From: CAZAFL01 sp964484465 | Lineage (GTDB): Bacteria > Bacteroidota > Ignavibacteria > UBA10030 > SZUA-254 | NCBI GenBank assembly: GCA_964484465.1 | Contig: CAZAFL010000001.1 | Coordinates: forward strand, 186,001-250,000 | Reading direction: 5' to 3' | Length of the DNA: 64,000 bases | Part shown: positions 18,187-27,072 of the stretch, one piece after another | Numbering within the stretch: position 1 is the stretch's first letter | Layout: every line of letters begins with the position of its first letter | Position numbers and translations under genes: made by a program | The notes under the pieces: model-generated | What the model saw: the letters and a program-made list of their open reading frames with translations, nothing else | Told to the model about the DNA's origin: nothing | Databases searched by the model: none

Positions 18187-19098
18187 ATGATGCTACCCTT
18201 TATGAAGATTCTCGGTGTGGCACTGATGCTCTGCAGTATGGTTAGCGCCGCTCTTTGTGGCGGCAAAGCTTCACTTACGCCCACACGTGGAAAACCAATT
18301 TCGGTAATCGCGAACGGTAAAGCCAAAAAATACTACGTGGTGACAAAATCGGAAACCGTCGAACTACAGGCTGAGGGACCGTCGAAATTGGATGTTTTTA
18401 CCCGGCTGAGCATTCAACCGGATGAGAATGGTCCACAACAATATACGATCACAGTAAAACAAGGGCAGGCGGTCGTGAAAGAATATACGACATCCAGCGA
18501 AAAATCCAGCGCAACGTATGAGAACTCTGGCTATATCCCGGCGAAGAGCAGGAAATTTACTCTTCTTGTACCGGCGGGAAATCACACCTACACGTTTTCC
18601 CTCACGCAGACAAACCATGCGGAAGTTGCGCTGCGATTTACTATGAATGTCGGAAAAAAAGGTATAGCAGCAGGAGGGACGATAACCCTCGAGCCCATGT
18701 CGTATGACCGCGTGGCTACAGAAGTAGCAAGCGAGAAACTGATCACCTACTATGTGAGCTCGGCGAGGAAGGAAGTTGAACTCAGGGTCGTCGGTCCGAC
18801 AACGCTTACCATTGCGGCCCGGCTGAATTTTGATGCTAAGATGCAGGGAGAACAGAAGTTTGCCGTAGCGGTGTATGAAAAGGATCAACGGGTCAGCTTG
18901 GAATCATTCACAGCAACCAAGGCGCTTGACGCGATGTATAAGGATTGGGAGGAAGTTGTTCCGGGCAAACTAAATTCGATGGTTTTTACCGTTCCGACAG
19001 GAGAGCACACCTACCGATTTTCTCTGGAGAATTCATCTGCACGTTCAATATCGCTGAAGTTCTCCATCCCGGAGAAAGACCTCAAGAATGAGGATTAA
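18187..19098 (+). CDS. Exported protein of two tandem homologous beta domains, PGA operon
   Basis: 303 residues from the chosen ATG, with a signal peptide (residues 1-~25, 'MKILGVALMLCSMVSAALCG'). The mature part is two copies of one ~105-residue domain: residues ~49-154 and ~188-293. Matching pieces are YYVVTKSETVELQAEGP / YYVSSARKEVELRVVGP, 'TRLSIQPDENGPQQYTI' / 'ARLNFDAKMQGEQKFAV', and 'LLVPAGNHTYTFSL' / 'FTVPTGEHTYRFSL'. I recognise no named family. The frame also has an ATG at 18151 that overlaps pgsW by 23 bp; 18187 is preferred because it places the signal peptide at the N-terminus. Its place between pgsW and the PGA hydrolase suggests a periplasmic role in polymer export or binding, which is inference. 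Confidence 0.8.
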   Translation: MMLPFMKILGVALMLCSMVSAALCGGKASLTPTRGKPISVIANGKAKKYYVVTKSETVELQAEGPSKLDVFTRLSIQPDENGPQQYTITVKQGQAVVKEYTTSSEKSSATYENSGYIPAKSRKFTLLVPAGNHTYTFSLTQTNHAEVALRFTMNVGKKGIAAGGTITLEPMSYDRVATEVASEKLITYYVSSARKEVELRVVGPTTLTIAARLNFDAKMQGEQKFAVAVYEKDQRVSLESFTATKALDAMYKDWEEVVPGKLNSMVFTVPTGEHTYRFSLENSSARSISLKFSIPEKDLKNED

Positions 19099-19138
19099 AC
19101 CTCAAGGGCAACAATTCTGATATTACCTCTTGAGGACC

Positions 19139-19774
19139 ATGGATACATTTTCCGACATGCTCACTCTTGTTCGTTCGCTACCCTCGGCAGGTAATTATTT
19201 CATCCATATTGACAACACACATCGGTCGAGGGTTAAAATCTTTGCTCCTCACGGAGGTTGCATCGAACCTTGTACCGGTGCGATCGCCCTGGCAGTTGCA
19301 GGAAATACACTCGACAGTTTTGTATTTACCGGCGTACGAAAAAGAGATTGCTTCAAGAAGCTGCATGTGACGAGTGTTTCCTACAATGAACCGCAATGTC
19401 TCCAGCTTGCAGAAGAGGCAGACGTTGCTGTAGCGATTCATGGCTGTGAGGGGAAAGAGAGCTTCATTGAAATTGGAGGCGGGAATACGGACATCACCCC
19501 GCGTTTGAAGATATACCTTGACGAGTCAGGTTATGCCATTCGTCAAGGACCCAGCCACCGTAAGGGGGAAGACAAACTCAACTTCATCAATACAGCGAAA
19601 CAGAAGGGCATTCAGCTTGAATTGAGTGAAGGGTTCAGGCGGTCGCTGTTTGTCGATTATCCAAAGCATACACAGCGTGACCCCAAGGTCTACTATCCAT
19701 TTATTCAAACCTTACAGCAATGGTTCTATGAACTTGAAAACCGTCTTAACAAAGCGGCTGTAACGTCTGCGTGA
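19139..19774 (+). CDS. Poly-gamma-glutamate hydrolase family protein (PghP/DUF867-like)
   Basis: 211 residues, matching phage-type PGA hydrolases (Pfam Gamma_PGA_hydro), zinc-dependent enzymes of carboxypeptidase-like fold that cut gamma-glutamyl bonds. Visible are 'FAPHGGCIEPCTGAIA' with H38 and E43 as likely metal/active-site residues, and 'VAVAIHGCEG' with H101, followed by 'EIGGGNTDI'. No signal peptide or membrane segment is seen, so the enzyme is predicted cytoplasmic, as in phages. ATG 19139 is chosen over the TTG three codons earlier (19130). It is 40 bp after the duplicated-domain protein, and its stop overlaps a possible GTG start of the next gene. This supports the PGA assignment of the whole operon. 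Confidence 0.9.
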   Translation: MDTFSDMLTLVRSLPSAGNYFIHIDNTHRSRVKIFAPHGGCIEPCTGAIALAVAGNTLDSFVFTGVRKRDCFKKLHVTSVSYNEPQCLQLAEEADVAVAIHGCEGKESFIEIGGGNTDITPRLKIYLDESGYAIRQGPSHRKGEDKLNFINTAKQKGIQLELSEGFRRSLFVDYPKHTQRDPKVYYPFIQTLQQWFYELENRLNKAAVTSA

Positions 19775-19833
19775 CTTCGAGAACGGAATATATCTCTCAA
19801 CCCCGTCCATCTCACGTGAAGTGTTTTCGGAAA

Positions 19834-22293
19834 ATGAAGCGGAACTCATACTGGATATTCTGGATATGGTTCATCGCAATGCATTTGATGACGTCAAACT
19901 CAAACACTTGCGCGCAAAAAAATGAAAGCGGAACCGTTCGCGGAACGGTTATTGATGAATCGACAAGCCGCCCGCTGGAATCTGTTAATATTCTGCTTCG
20001 ACGGAAATCGGACAGCACGACAGTGACTGGTATCGCTACCGACAAAACGGGAAAAATCGAATTGAATAACATCCCTCCCGGAGAATATTTTATAACCTTT
20101 ACCCTTATCGGGTATAAAGAAAAGAACACTAAAGTGTTTCGGATCGACCGGCAACATCGGCGCCTGAACCTTGATATTGTTTCCCTGATTCCTGAAGCAG
20201 TCATTATGAATGAGGTTGAGGTTACAGAGGAAAAAGCCCTGTTCAATTATTCTCTCGGGAAAAAAGTCTATAATGTCGATGAGGACGTCATGGCGAAGTC
20301 AGCTTCAGCCAGTGAAGTTCTGCAGAATATCCCATCCGTCCAGGTCGACATCGATGGAAAAGTGAGCCTTCGCGGTTCCACCAAGATATTGATTCTGCTT
20401 GACGGGAAGACGTCGCCTCTCATGGACAAGAACAGCGAAGGATTTCTGGAGCAGCTGCCGGCAAACTCTATTGAGAAAGTGGAAGTGATCACCAATCCGT
20501 CCGCAAAATACAAAACGGAAGGTCGTGCGGGCATTATCAATATTGTCCTGAAAAAAAACACTGCGCTTGGTATCAATGGCAATGCCACACTCCATGGTGG
20601 CAATGAAGGACGCTACAACGGGAATATCCGCCTCAACAATAACCCCGGCGATGTAAATCTGTTCGGGAGTTATGGTTTCCGCAGGGATGACCACAATCAT
20701 TTTACTCTCGACACGCGTACTCTGCCGGTCGCTACAAGTTCAACCTCCCGGTCACTGAATTTCAACGAGAATCTTTTTATCTATGAACACCCTCGTTCGC
20801 AAACCGCTGGTTTGGGTGTGGATTACCATCCCGATGCCGGCAACAGCGCCGGTATTTCGGGAAATTATTACCATGATTACTTCACTGTCGTCGATACGCT
20901 ACAGAATGTTTTTGAGAATACCGATAATGTTGTTCTGCGCAGATTTGACCGGGGCCGGTCAGGTTTCGAAAATGAAAAGGAATACGGTTTCACGACGTAT
21001 GCCGAGCATGGCTTCGGTTCCGACCTCCATACCCTGCGAATGGATATCACGTCGGCATGGTCTCCGAAAAAAGTCGTAAGCCGGTTTACCAATCTTTTTA
21101 TTATTCCGCCGAACCCTCCTCGCTATGATAATTCATCCACAGAGCAGGATGACCGGCGGACGCAAGTGTCAGTGGATTACTCCAATCCCCTGAGTGAGTC
21201 CGCCAGCTTGGAGGCGGGATACGCAGGTGAGTTTAACTCCGTTGACCTCGACCATAGGAGCGAATTATTCGACGCGACTGTACAACAATTTGTCAATGAT
21301 ACAACGAAGTCCAACGAATTTCTTTTTCATGAGTCCCTCAACGCACTGTATACCACGTTCAAGCAGGTAGTCGGAAAGTTTTCGTTTTTAGGCGGGCTGC
21401 GCGCAGAGGAGGTTTCCCGCACAGCGAACTCAGTTACGTTGGATTCAGTTGTGGGGCGCAATTATTTTAATCTTTATCCTACACTTACCGGCGCGTACAA
21501 ATTCAATCAAGAACTGGAAGTCCAATTGAGCTATAGCCGCAGGACGAGCCGTCCGAAAGCGAAGGACCTTAATCCTTTCCCGGAATTCAGAGACGCGCGG
21601 ACTGTTTTTTTGGGCAATCCGTTCCTGTTGCCGGAATATATTCATTCCCTCGAGTTGGGATGTAATATCCAGGGAGCCCGTGTGTCATTCCTCCCAAGTG
21701 TATTTTACCGTTACACGTATAACAGGTTGACATCGTTAAAACAGGGGAATAACCGTTTTATTCTACAGACAACATGGGAAAACTTCTCGAACGACGAGGC
21801 TTTAGGGGCCGAACTTGTCGTTTCGGTTTCGGCGGGGAAATTTTTTTCTGCCCACACCGGGTTAACGGGATATTATGACCAGATCAATGCGCCTGACATT
21901 GACTATCTGACAAACAGAGTATTACGATCATGGGGGAATACATTGACGTGTAATTTCAGGTTCTCGAAGGCCTCGCGCCTTCAGCTGAGTTCACACTATA
22001 CGTCGGCACGGTTGACGGCGCAGGGAAGATATTCTCCGAATTATGTCCTCAATCTGGGCGCCCGACATGAAATGCTCGACGGAAGACTCTCAATCAATCT
22101 TACGGCATCCGACATTTTAAAGACACGGAAAAGAGAAATTGACCTGGACATTCCAGGATTGCACGAGCTTGTTACAACAACACGCGATTCGAGAGTATTG
22201 TATATCGGGTTTACGTACCGGCTTGACGTTCCTCCGAAAAAAGCAAAAGAGGAGCAGTGGCATTATGAAGAAGAAAAAGAGGAAGATGAGTGA
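19834..22293 (+). CDS. TonB-dependent receptor / outer-membrane beta-barrel protein
   Basis: 819 residues from ATG 19834. A signal peptide ('YWIFWIWFIAMHLMTS') precedes a carboxypeptidase-regulatory-like domain (~'GTVRGTVIDESTSRPLESV' to 'ITFTLIGYKEKN'), a plug domain ('VLQNIPSVQVDIDGKVSLRG', 'ILILLDGKTSPL', 'IEKVEVITNPSAKYKTEGRA') and a long barrel of OMP_b-brl_3 type with alternating strands to the C-terminus. An in-frame GTG at 19771 overlaps the PGA hydrolase stop (GTGA), which would couple translation; 19834 is preferred for the signal peptide. It is the last gene of the PGA operon. It may import PGA fragments or form the outer-membrane exit; the operon alone does not decide. The C-terminal ~15 residues are Lys/Glu-rich. 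Confidence 0.88.
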   Translation: MKRNSYWIFWIWFIAMHLMTSNSNTCAQKNESGTVRGTVIDESTSRPLESVNILLRRKSDSTTVTGIATDKTGKIELNNIPPGEYFITFTLIGYKEKNTKVFRIDRQHRRLNLDIVSLIPEAVIMNEVEVTEEKALFNYSLGKKVYNVDEDVMAKSASASEVLQNIPSVQVDIDGKVSLRGSTKILILLDGKTSPLMDKNSEGFLEQLPANSIEKVEVITNPSAKYKTEGRAGIINIVLKKNTALGINGNATLHGGNEGRYNGNIRLNNNPGDVNLFGSYGFRRDDHNHFTLDTRTLPVATSSTSRSLNFNENLFIYEHPRSQTAGLGVDYHPDAGNSAGISGNYYHDYFTVVDTLQNVFENTDNVVLRRFDRGRSGFENEKEYGFTTYAEHGFGSDLHTLRMDITSAWSPKKVVSRFTNLFIIPPNPPRYDNSSTEQDDRRTQVSVDYSNPLSESASLEAGYAGEFNSVDLDHRSELFDATVQQFVNDTTKSNEFLFHESLNALYTTFKQVVGKFSFLGGLRAEEVSRTANSVTLDSVVGRNYFNLYPTLTGAYKFNQELEVQLSYSRRTSRPKAKDLNPFPEFRDARTVFLGNPFLLPEYIHSLELGCNIQGARVSFLPSVFYRYTYNRLTSLKQGNNRFILQTTWENFSNDEALGAELVVSVSAGKFFSAHTGLTGYYDQINAPDIDYLTNRVLRSWGNTLTCNFRFSKASRLQLSSHYTSARLTAQGRYSPNYVLNLGARHEMLDGRLSINLTASDILKTRKREIDLDIPGLHELVTTTRDSRVLYIGFTYRLDVPPKKAKEEQWHYEEEKEEDE

Positions 22294-22308
22294 AGCAGGC
22301 GACGAGGT

Positions 22309-24585
22309 TCAGCTCCTGATGAGGTACTGCAGCTTCATGAAATACTGGTGGGAAGTTTGCCGGAGCCCGTATGGATTGCCAAAATCAGAAAGACTGTATG
22401 TCGAACCCGCGTAAAATATCGTGTAGGGGTTAAGCTTGTAGCTCACCAGCGGATAGAAATCGAGGTTCTTTCCGAATTCATCATACTGTCCGATCACTCT
22501 CAGGAAAATTTCTCTGGAGAACTGAAAAATTCCAGTTGCTCTTGTAACATAGCCGTCATAGAACAATGCACCGGTATTCACGCTGGAGAGCCTTGCCCGC
22601 GAGTATGAGATGTCGACCTCGAGCTGGGGAGTGGGTGTAAATTGCCCGGATAGAGAAATGTTGTGTCCGGTCCCCATTTCGGGATTATCAGTTCGCCGGA
22701 TAAATCTTCCAAAAGTTCCGTCGAATGAAAGAAAAAAGAGACTGGTGGGGCGTGTGTTGACAGAGACTTCCGTACGGAAAATGTGGTCGAACTCGACGCC
22801 GTGGTACTTCTCATCGTTTACCGCAAAATAAAAGAGACTGATGTTCGTCTGCCCCTTAAATTGTGCAAAAGCATTCGGCAGGAACCATGTTTCTTTATGT
22901 ACTCCTTCATGATTATAGTGAAGACCCGAGTTGGCGGAGATCGACCAATGGTCAATAAATGCGTTGTTTGGGTAGAAGGTATAATTCTGCGATAAGTTCA
23001 GCAGGCGCGTATTATTACTCGTGATGAATCCGTCCTGCCCCTGGAATGTCGGGGAGCGGTCGGTATACTGGATGCCGAAACTGTAATCGCGGGCGTCGCG
23101 TCGCAGATTGATAAATTCTGCAGTTCCTCCATACTGCTCGCCGTTAAGCGCTGCGTTGTAGCCTGAGTTTCCGAACGCCCGTGTGCTGGAGAGCAGGTTT
23201 GTGTCGTTGAGTTCTTTTGTATGTGTGTAAAACGTCTCTCCCGCAAAGTAAAAGTTTTCCCAGAATTTATAATTCCAGTCGATGCCCGCTGTGTAATTGT
23301 GGGCGTCCGCGGAATTCCGTAGCGTGACGATACTTCCGAGAAATGCTTCCTTGCCGAAGTCGTACCGCGCGCGCGCCACATTGGAAAAGGAAGTAATATC
23401 TGTCGCGATGTAATCGCTCGATTCTTCTCCCGGGACAATGTAGGGAGTGTTTCTGTCAGACGCGGCGAGATAGGCGAATGAAAGCCCTCCTGTTTTTCCG
23501 ATCACGCGGGCAGCGACGAGAGGGTTATTGATCGTACGGGAATAGTATGTCTGTGTCCGGGTTTGAAATAAATCTCCGCCGAGCAGGAAGAAGGGACGTT
23601 TTTCGGAATAGAAAAGGGAGAACGTGGAGTTGACGCTTATCTGCGCCGCATCCGATTCCACCTGGCTGAAATCAGGATTGATCACCCCCTCGACGGCAAG
23701 GTCGGGAGTCGGCGCATAGCGGACACCGCCGCCAACCCGTCCGGAAATTTTTCCCTCATGAAATTGAGAGGAGGGGGTTGAAGTGTTTTCGAGTTCGCCG
23801 CGTTGCTGACTTACAACGTACGGCAGCATGTCGACAGATGTCGTGGTCTGCAGATTATTGATACCGTCGATGATTCCGGACTGGCACGGTAAACAGGGAT
23901 TGTCCCTGTCGAGCGGGACCCAGGAAATCTGTACGCGGCTCGCGCGGGGATAATTTCTCATAAACTCTACTACCCATCGCTGGTCGGGTTTCGAGGGGAA
24001 GCGAATACTCTTAAAAGGAATTGCCATCTCAGCCGTCCATCCGGTTCCATTCATCGCCGCGGCGGATTCCCAGACGGTATCGAAGCTGTCATCCTCGTTG
24101 TTCGATGTTCTCAGAAGGTCTGCCTGGATACCGTATGGATTCACCAGGAATTCGTATGAACGCTGATAATCGCCGTACGTATCCAGAATGACGAGCACCC
24201 AGTCGTCGTTGTACGGCCGGTCACGGTCTGTAATATGTGCGCGGATATCGGACATCTTCGTGTCGCTGCATTCAAAACCGAAGTAAACGTACTGTGAATT
24301 GTACATAGTTCTCACGAGAGTTCGCTGGGGAGCCGGCGTATTATCTCCCGGAGTCACTTCATACTTGATTTCGACCGGAGAGGCAAGCTTCCAGTTCGGG
24401 TCGTCCATTTTGCCGGTGAGTTTTATATCGCCGTCAATTTTCAGAGCGTTGACATGCAGCTTCAGCGAGTCGGACCGTTCAGTGGATAATGCATTCTCTC
24501 CCAACAGAATGCTGATAAGAAATATTGAGACGATGATTCGGCAAAGAATGGTGTCTTTTTTGGGATTGAGATGGAACGGTCGCAT
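22309..24585 (-). CDS. CBM9-like / DUF5916 outer-membrane protein
   Basis: 758 residues. A signal peptide ('RIIVSIFLISILLGENALS') is followed by a CBM9-type carbohydrate-binding domain ('IDGDIKLTGKMDDPNWKLAS', 'VYFGFECSD', 'DWVLVILDTYGDYQRSYEFL') and a DUF5916 region ('AVEGVINPDFSQVESDAAQI', 'FYSEKRPFFL') that continues as a beta-rich, barrel-like C-terminal half. The function of DUF5916 is unknown; the layout suggests a surface polysaccharide- or glycan-linked barrel. ATG 24585 is selected because the frame upstream of it (to 24738) encodes no signal peptide. It is convergent with the TonB-type gene (stops 15 bp apart) and paralogous to the protein at 47634-49847. Confidence 0.88.
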   Translation of the reverse strand: MRPFHLNPKKDTILCRIIVSIFLISILLGENALSTERSDSLKLHVNALKIDGDIKLTGKMDDPNWKLASPVEIKYEVTPGDNTPAPQRTLVRTMYNSQYVYFGFECSDTKMSDIRAHITDRDRPYNDDWVLVILDTYGDYQRSYEFLVNPYGIQADLLRTSNNEDDSFDTVWESAAAMNGTGWTAEMAIPFKSIRFPSKPDQRWVVEFMRNYPRASRVQISWVPLDRDNPCLPCQSGIIDGINNLQTTTSVDMLPYVVSQQRGELENTSTPSSQFHEGKISGRVGGGVRYAPTPDLAVEGVINPDFSQVESDAAQISVNSTFSLFYSEKRPFFLLGGDLFQTRTQTYYSRTINNPLVAARVIGKTGGLSFAYLAASDRNTPYIVPGEESSDYIATDITSFSNVARARYDFGKEAFLGSIVTLRNSADAHNYTAGIDWNYKFWENFYFAGETFYTHTKELNDTNLLSSTRAFGNSGYNAALNGEQYGGTAEFINLRRDARDYSFGIQYTDRSPTFQGQDGFITSNNTRLLNLSQNYTFYPNNAFIDHWSISANSGLHYNHEGVHKETWFLPNAFAQFKGQTNISLFYFAVNDEKYHGVEFDHIFRTEVSVNTRPTSLFFLSFDGTFGRFIRRTDNPEMGTGHNISLSGQFTPTPQLEVDISYSRARLSSVNTGALFYDGYVTRATGIFQFSREIFLRVIGQYDEFGKNLDFYPLVSYKLNPYTIFYAGSTYSLSDFGNPYGLRQTSHQYFMKLQYLIRS

Positions 24586-24702
24586 GGTGCAATCGAGTAA
24601 GATGGATTTGTAACGTTTTTTCTTATGGTCGATAAAATGACGTACCTGTGCTGTTAGGTAAGTACGTAAAATAGGAGGGATTTGTTGCAGGAGGAAAAGA
24701 TA

Positions 24703-24795
24703 GTCATTGCGGGCGAGGCAATCTGAACCATGCCTCATAGCAACCCATAGATTGCTTCATCCTCCCGATTAGGTCGGGACGGGACTCGCAATGAC
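24703..24795. repeat. REP-like palindromic intergenic repeat (copy 1)
   Basis: Begins GTCATTGCGGGCGAGGCAAT and ends GGGACTCGCAATGAC, so the ends are inverted repeats of each other (GTCATTGCG / CGCAATGAC). Inside is CAATCTGAAC ... AGATTGCTTC, a second inverted pair. The same core recurs at 26891-26965 and 28436-28540. Confidence 0.8.
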
Positions 24796-24874
24796 AGGTA
24801 AGTGTTGTGGGAACCGTAAAAACAGGCAGGATTTGATTCTCACCCCCCTCAATACTACATTAATTGACAATTGA

Positions 24875-26890
24875 ATGCATCCTTTCAGGCCCTTAATAGT
24901 AGTGAATCGCGTTGCAATCCTCATCATCACTGTCCTGAGCGCACTGTCCTTTATGCAGGCGCGGCAACGACCTGAGTTCATTCCCCGCGAGGATCATGAA
25001 CTTGTCCGAATGGAACAGCAGCGTTACGAATCGTCGCGTAACCATTTTACAAAAAGCTCCGCCAGCAACTGGCTCGACGTCATCTATGATAGGCTTAACC
25101 TTCGTATCACGACCTCACCTTTCTATCTATACGGTGATGTAACAATCCGGGGAAAATGCCGTCAGGATAATCCGCAGTTTCTTCAGCTCGACTTCACAAA
25201 TTCGATGCACGTCGATTCCCTCTTTATCAACGGCGTGCAGAAAAATATTACCCTTCTGCCATCATCCTTTATCGTTGAGCTCGATTCCGGCTATCATGCG
25301 GGCGACATCATTTCGACCGAAGTCTTTTACAATGGAGCTCCGGTGCCGACTGGATTCGGGAGCTTTGTTTCTACGGAACACAACGGCACGCCGTGGGTCT
25401 GGTCGTTGAGTGAGCCTTACGGAGCGCAGGACTGGTGGCCCTGCAAAAATCATCCGTCTGACAAGGCGGATTCGGTCGATATCATTATCACATGCGATTC
25501 ATCATTCAGCGTCGGCTCGAACGGCAGGCTTGCCTCCGTGACGCTGAATCCCGACGGGACAAAGACAACCCACTGGGAAGAACGGTATCCTATTGCGAGC
25601 TATCTTGTTTCGGTCACACTGACAAACTTCAAACAATTCTCAAACTGGTTCCGGTATTCACCTACCGATTCTCTTGAGGTGTTGAATTACGTTCTGCCGG
25701 AAAGCCTTGCTTCCGCTCAGCTCAACCTTCCCCGGGCAGTGAAGGGACTGGAAGTCTACTCGAAGCTCTTCGGACTGTATCCTTTTGTGAAGGAAAAATA
25801 CGGTCATTCCGAGTTTGGCAGCGGCGGAATGGAGCATCAGACGATGACGTCAATCGGGACATTCGATGAACAAACGGTTGTCCATGAACTTGCGCATCAG
25901 TGGTTCGGTGATATGATTACGTGCGGAAGCTGGTCCGATATCTGGCTGAATGAAGGCTTCGCATCCTACTGCCAGGCGCTCTACACGGAAAATGTGTATG
26001 GCGTCGGCGGGTACCGTGACCTTATGCGTTTTTTTATCGACAGGGCGAAGACTGCCGGGGGACCGGTGTTTGCGGCGGACACGTCGAACGTCCGGCTTTT
26101 ATTTAATAACGCCCGGCGTTATGCCAAGGGTGCATGCGTCCTGCACATGCTTCGTCATCTTCTCGGAGACACGTTGTTTTTCCGCTCGATGTATGCGTAT
26201 GCAACTTCACCTTCCTTGCAATACCGTACGGCAAGGACGGATGATTTCCGGAACGTGTGTGAACAGACAAGCGGTAGAAACCTGAAATTCTTTTTCGATG
26301 AATGGATTTATGGGGAAAAGTTTCCCGCTTATGTCTATTCATGGACGTCAAAAGATTCTTGGGGCATTTCGCTCGTGCATCTCCACATCCGGCAGACCTC
26401 CGGGACGCCGCCGCCTTTGGTTTTTGTTATGCCGGTCGATATAAGACTTACCGGCGGGGGATGGGATACAACAGTGACCGTGTTCGATTCTCTTGCCGAC
26501 CAAACGTTTACATTACCTATGGATCGCTCGGTGACTGCAGTGCAGCTTGATCCTGACGAGTGGATACTCAAAACCGTTCAGCAGGTACCGGCGATTCCTT
26601 CGCCGTCTGAATTTTTCTTGGCGCAGAATTTTCCGAATCCGTTCAATTCTTCGACGGTGATTCAGTACACTTTGCCGCATCGTTCCGCGGTGAGTATAGA
26701 GGTGTTCAATACGCTTGGGGAGCGTGTGACGAAGCTTGTCGGAACCACGCAACCGAAAGGCACCTATGTCGCAAACTGGGACGCAGGGGATGTGCCGGGA
26801 GGCGTTTATTTCTACCGGCTCGTTGCCGTCGATGCTTCAAATCCCCAACCAGCCATTACTCTTGTAAGGAAGATGGTGGTGGTGAAGTGA
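24875..26890 (+). CDS. M1 family metallopeptidase with T9SS sorting domain
   Basis: Zinc aminopeptidase-like enzyme of 671 residues, predicted exported (N-terminal hydrophobic stretch 'VAILIITVLSALSFMQA'). The zinc site is H337-E338-x-x-H341 with E360 ('VVHELAHQWFGD' ... 'LNEGFAS'); the upstream substrate motif is 'GSGGMEHQTM', a His variant of the GxMEN motif that binds the substrate N-terminus. The N-terminal beta domain and a shortened C-terminal helical part fit compact M1 enzymes. The tail 'LAQNFPNPFNSSTVIQYTLP' ... 'VRKMVVVK' is a T9SS sorting domain. Unlike the other six T9SS cargoes here it lacks the WN/GYW module. It should digest peptides outside the cell. Its stop codon directly abuts repeat copy 2. 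Confidence 0.93.
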   Translation: MHPFRPLIVVNRVAILIITVLSALSFMQARQRPEFIPREDHELVRMEQQRYESSRNHFTKSSASNWLDVIYDRLNLRITTSPFYLYGDVTIRGKCRQDNPQFLQLDFTNSMHVDSLFINGVQKNITLLPSSFIVELDSGYHAGDIISTEVFYNGAPVPTGFGSFVSTEHNGTPWVWSLSEPYGAQDWWPCKNHPSDKADSVDIIITCDSSFSVGSNGRLASVTLNPDGTKTTHWEERYPIASYLVSVTLTNFKQFSNWFRYSPTDSLEVLNYVLPESLASAQLNLPRAVKGLEVYSKLFGLYPFVKEKYGHSEFGSGGMEHQTMTSIGTFDEQTVVHELAHQWFGDMITCGSWSDIWLNEGFASYCQALYTENVYGVGGYRDLMRFFIDRAKTAGGPVFAADTSNVRLLFNNARRYAKGACVLHMLRHLLGDTLFFRSMYAYATSPSLQYRTARTDDFRNVCEQTSGRNLKFFFDEWIYGEKFPAYVYSWTSKDSWGISLVHLHIRQTSGTPPPLVFVMPVDIRLTGGGWDTTVTVFDSLADQTFTLPMDRSVTAVQLDPDEWILKTVQQVPAIPSPSEFFLAQNFPNPFNSSTVIQYTLPHRSAVSIEVFNTLGERVTKLVGTTQPKGTYVANWDAGDVPGGVYFYRLVAVDASNPQPAITLVRKMVVVK

Positions 26891-26965
26891 GCAATCTAAA
26901 CGACACGTTGGCGTAACTTTCTAAGCTTAGATTGCTTCGTCCCGCTTTGCGGGACTCGCAATGAC
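26891..26965. repeat. REP-like palindromic repeat (copy 2, left end missing)
   Basis: Shares AGATTGCTTCGTCCCGC-TTT-GCGGGACTCGCAATGAC with copy 3 almost base for base. It starts at GCAATCTAAAC exactly one base after the M1 peptidase stop. The GTCCCGC/GCGGGAC stem could also act as a weak terminator. Confidence 0.8.
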
Positions 26966-27072
26966 AGGTTAGTGCAACTGTACCGGGTTGATACATATCA
27001 AAAGTTTCCATACCTTCCTGACATTAGGTGATCAAATAACGGCATCAAACACTTACGTTGAAAGGCAATTCA

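Noticed and set aside
18364..18888. 174-codon minus-strand frame
   Set aside because: Antisense to the duplicated-domain protein, whose repeat structure proves the plus-strand frame.
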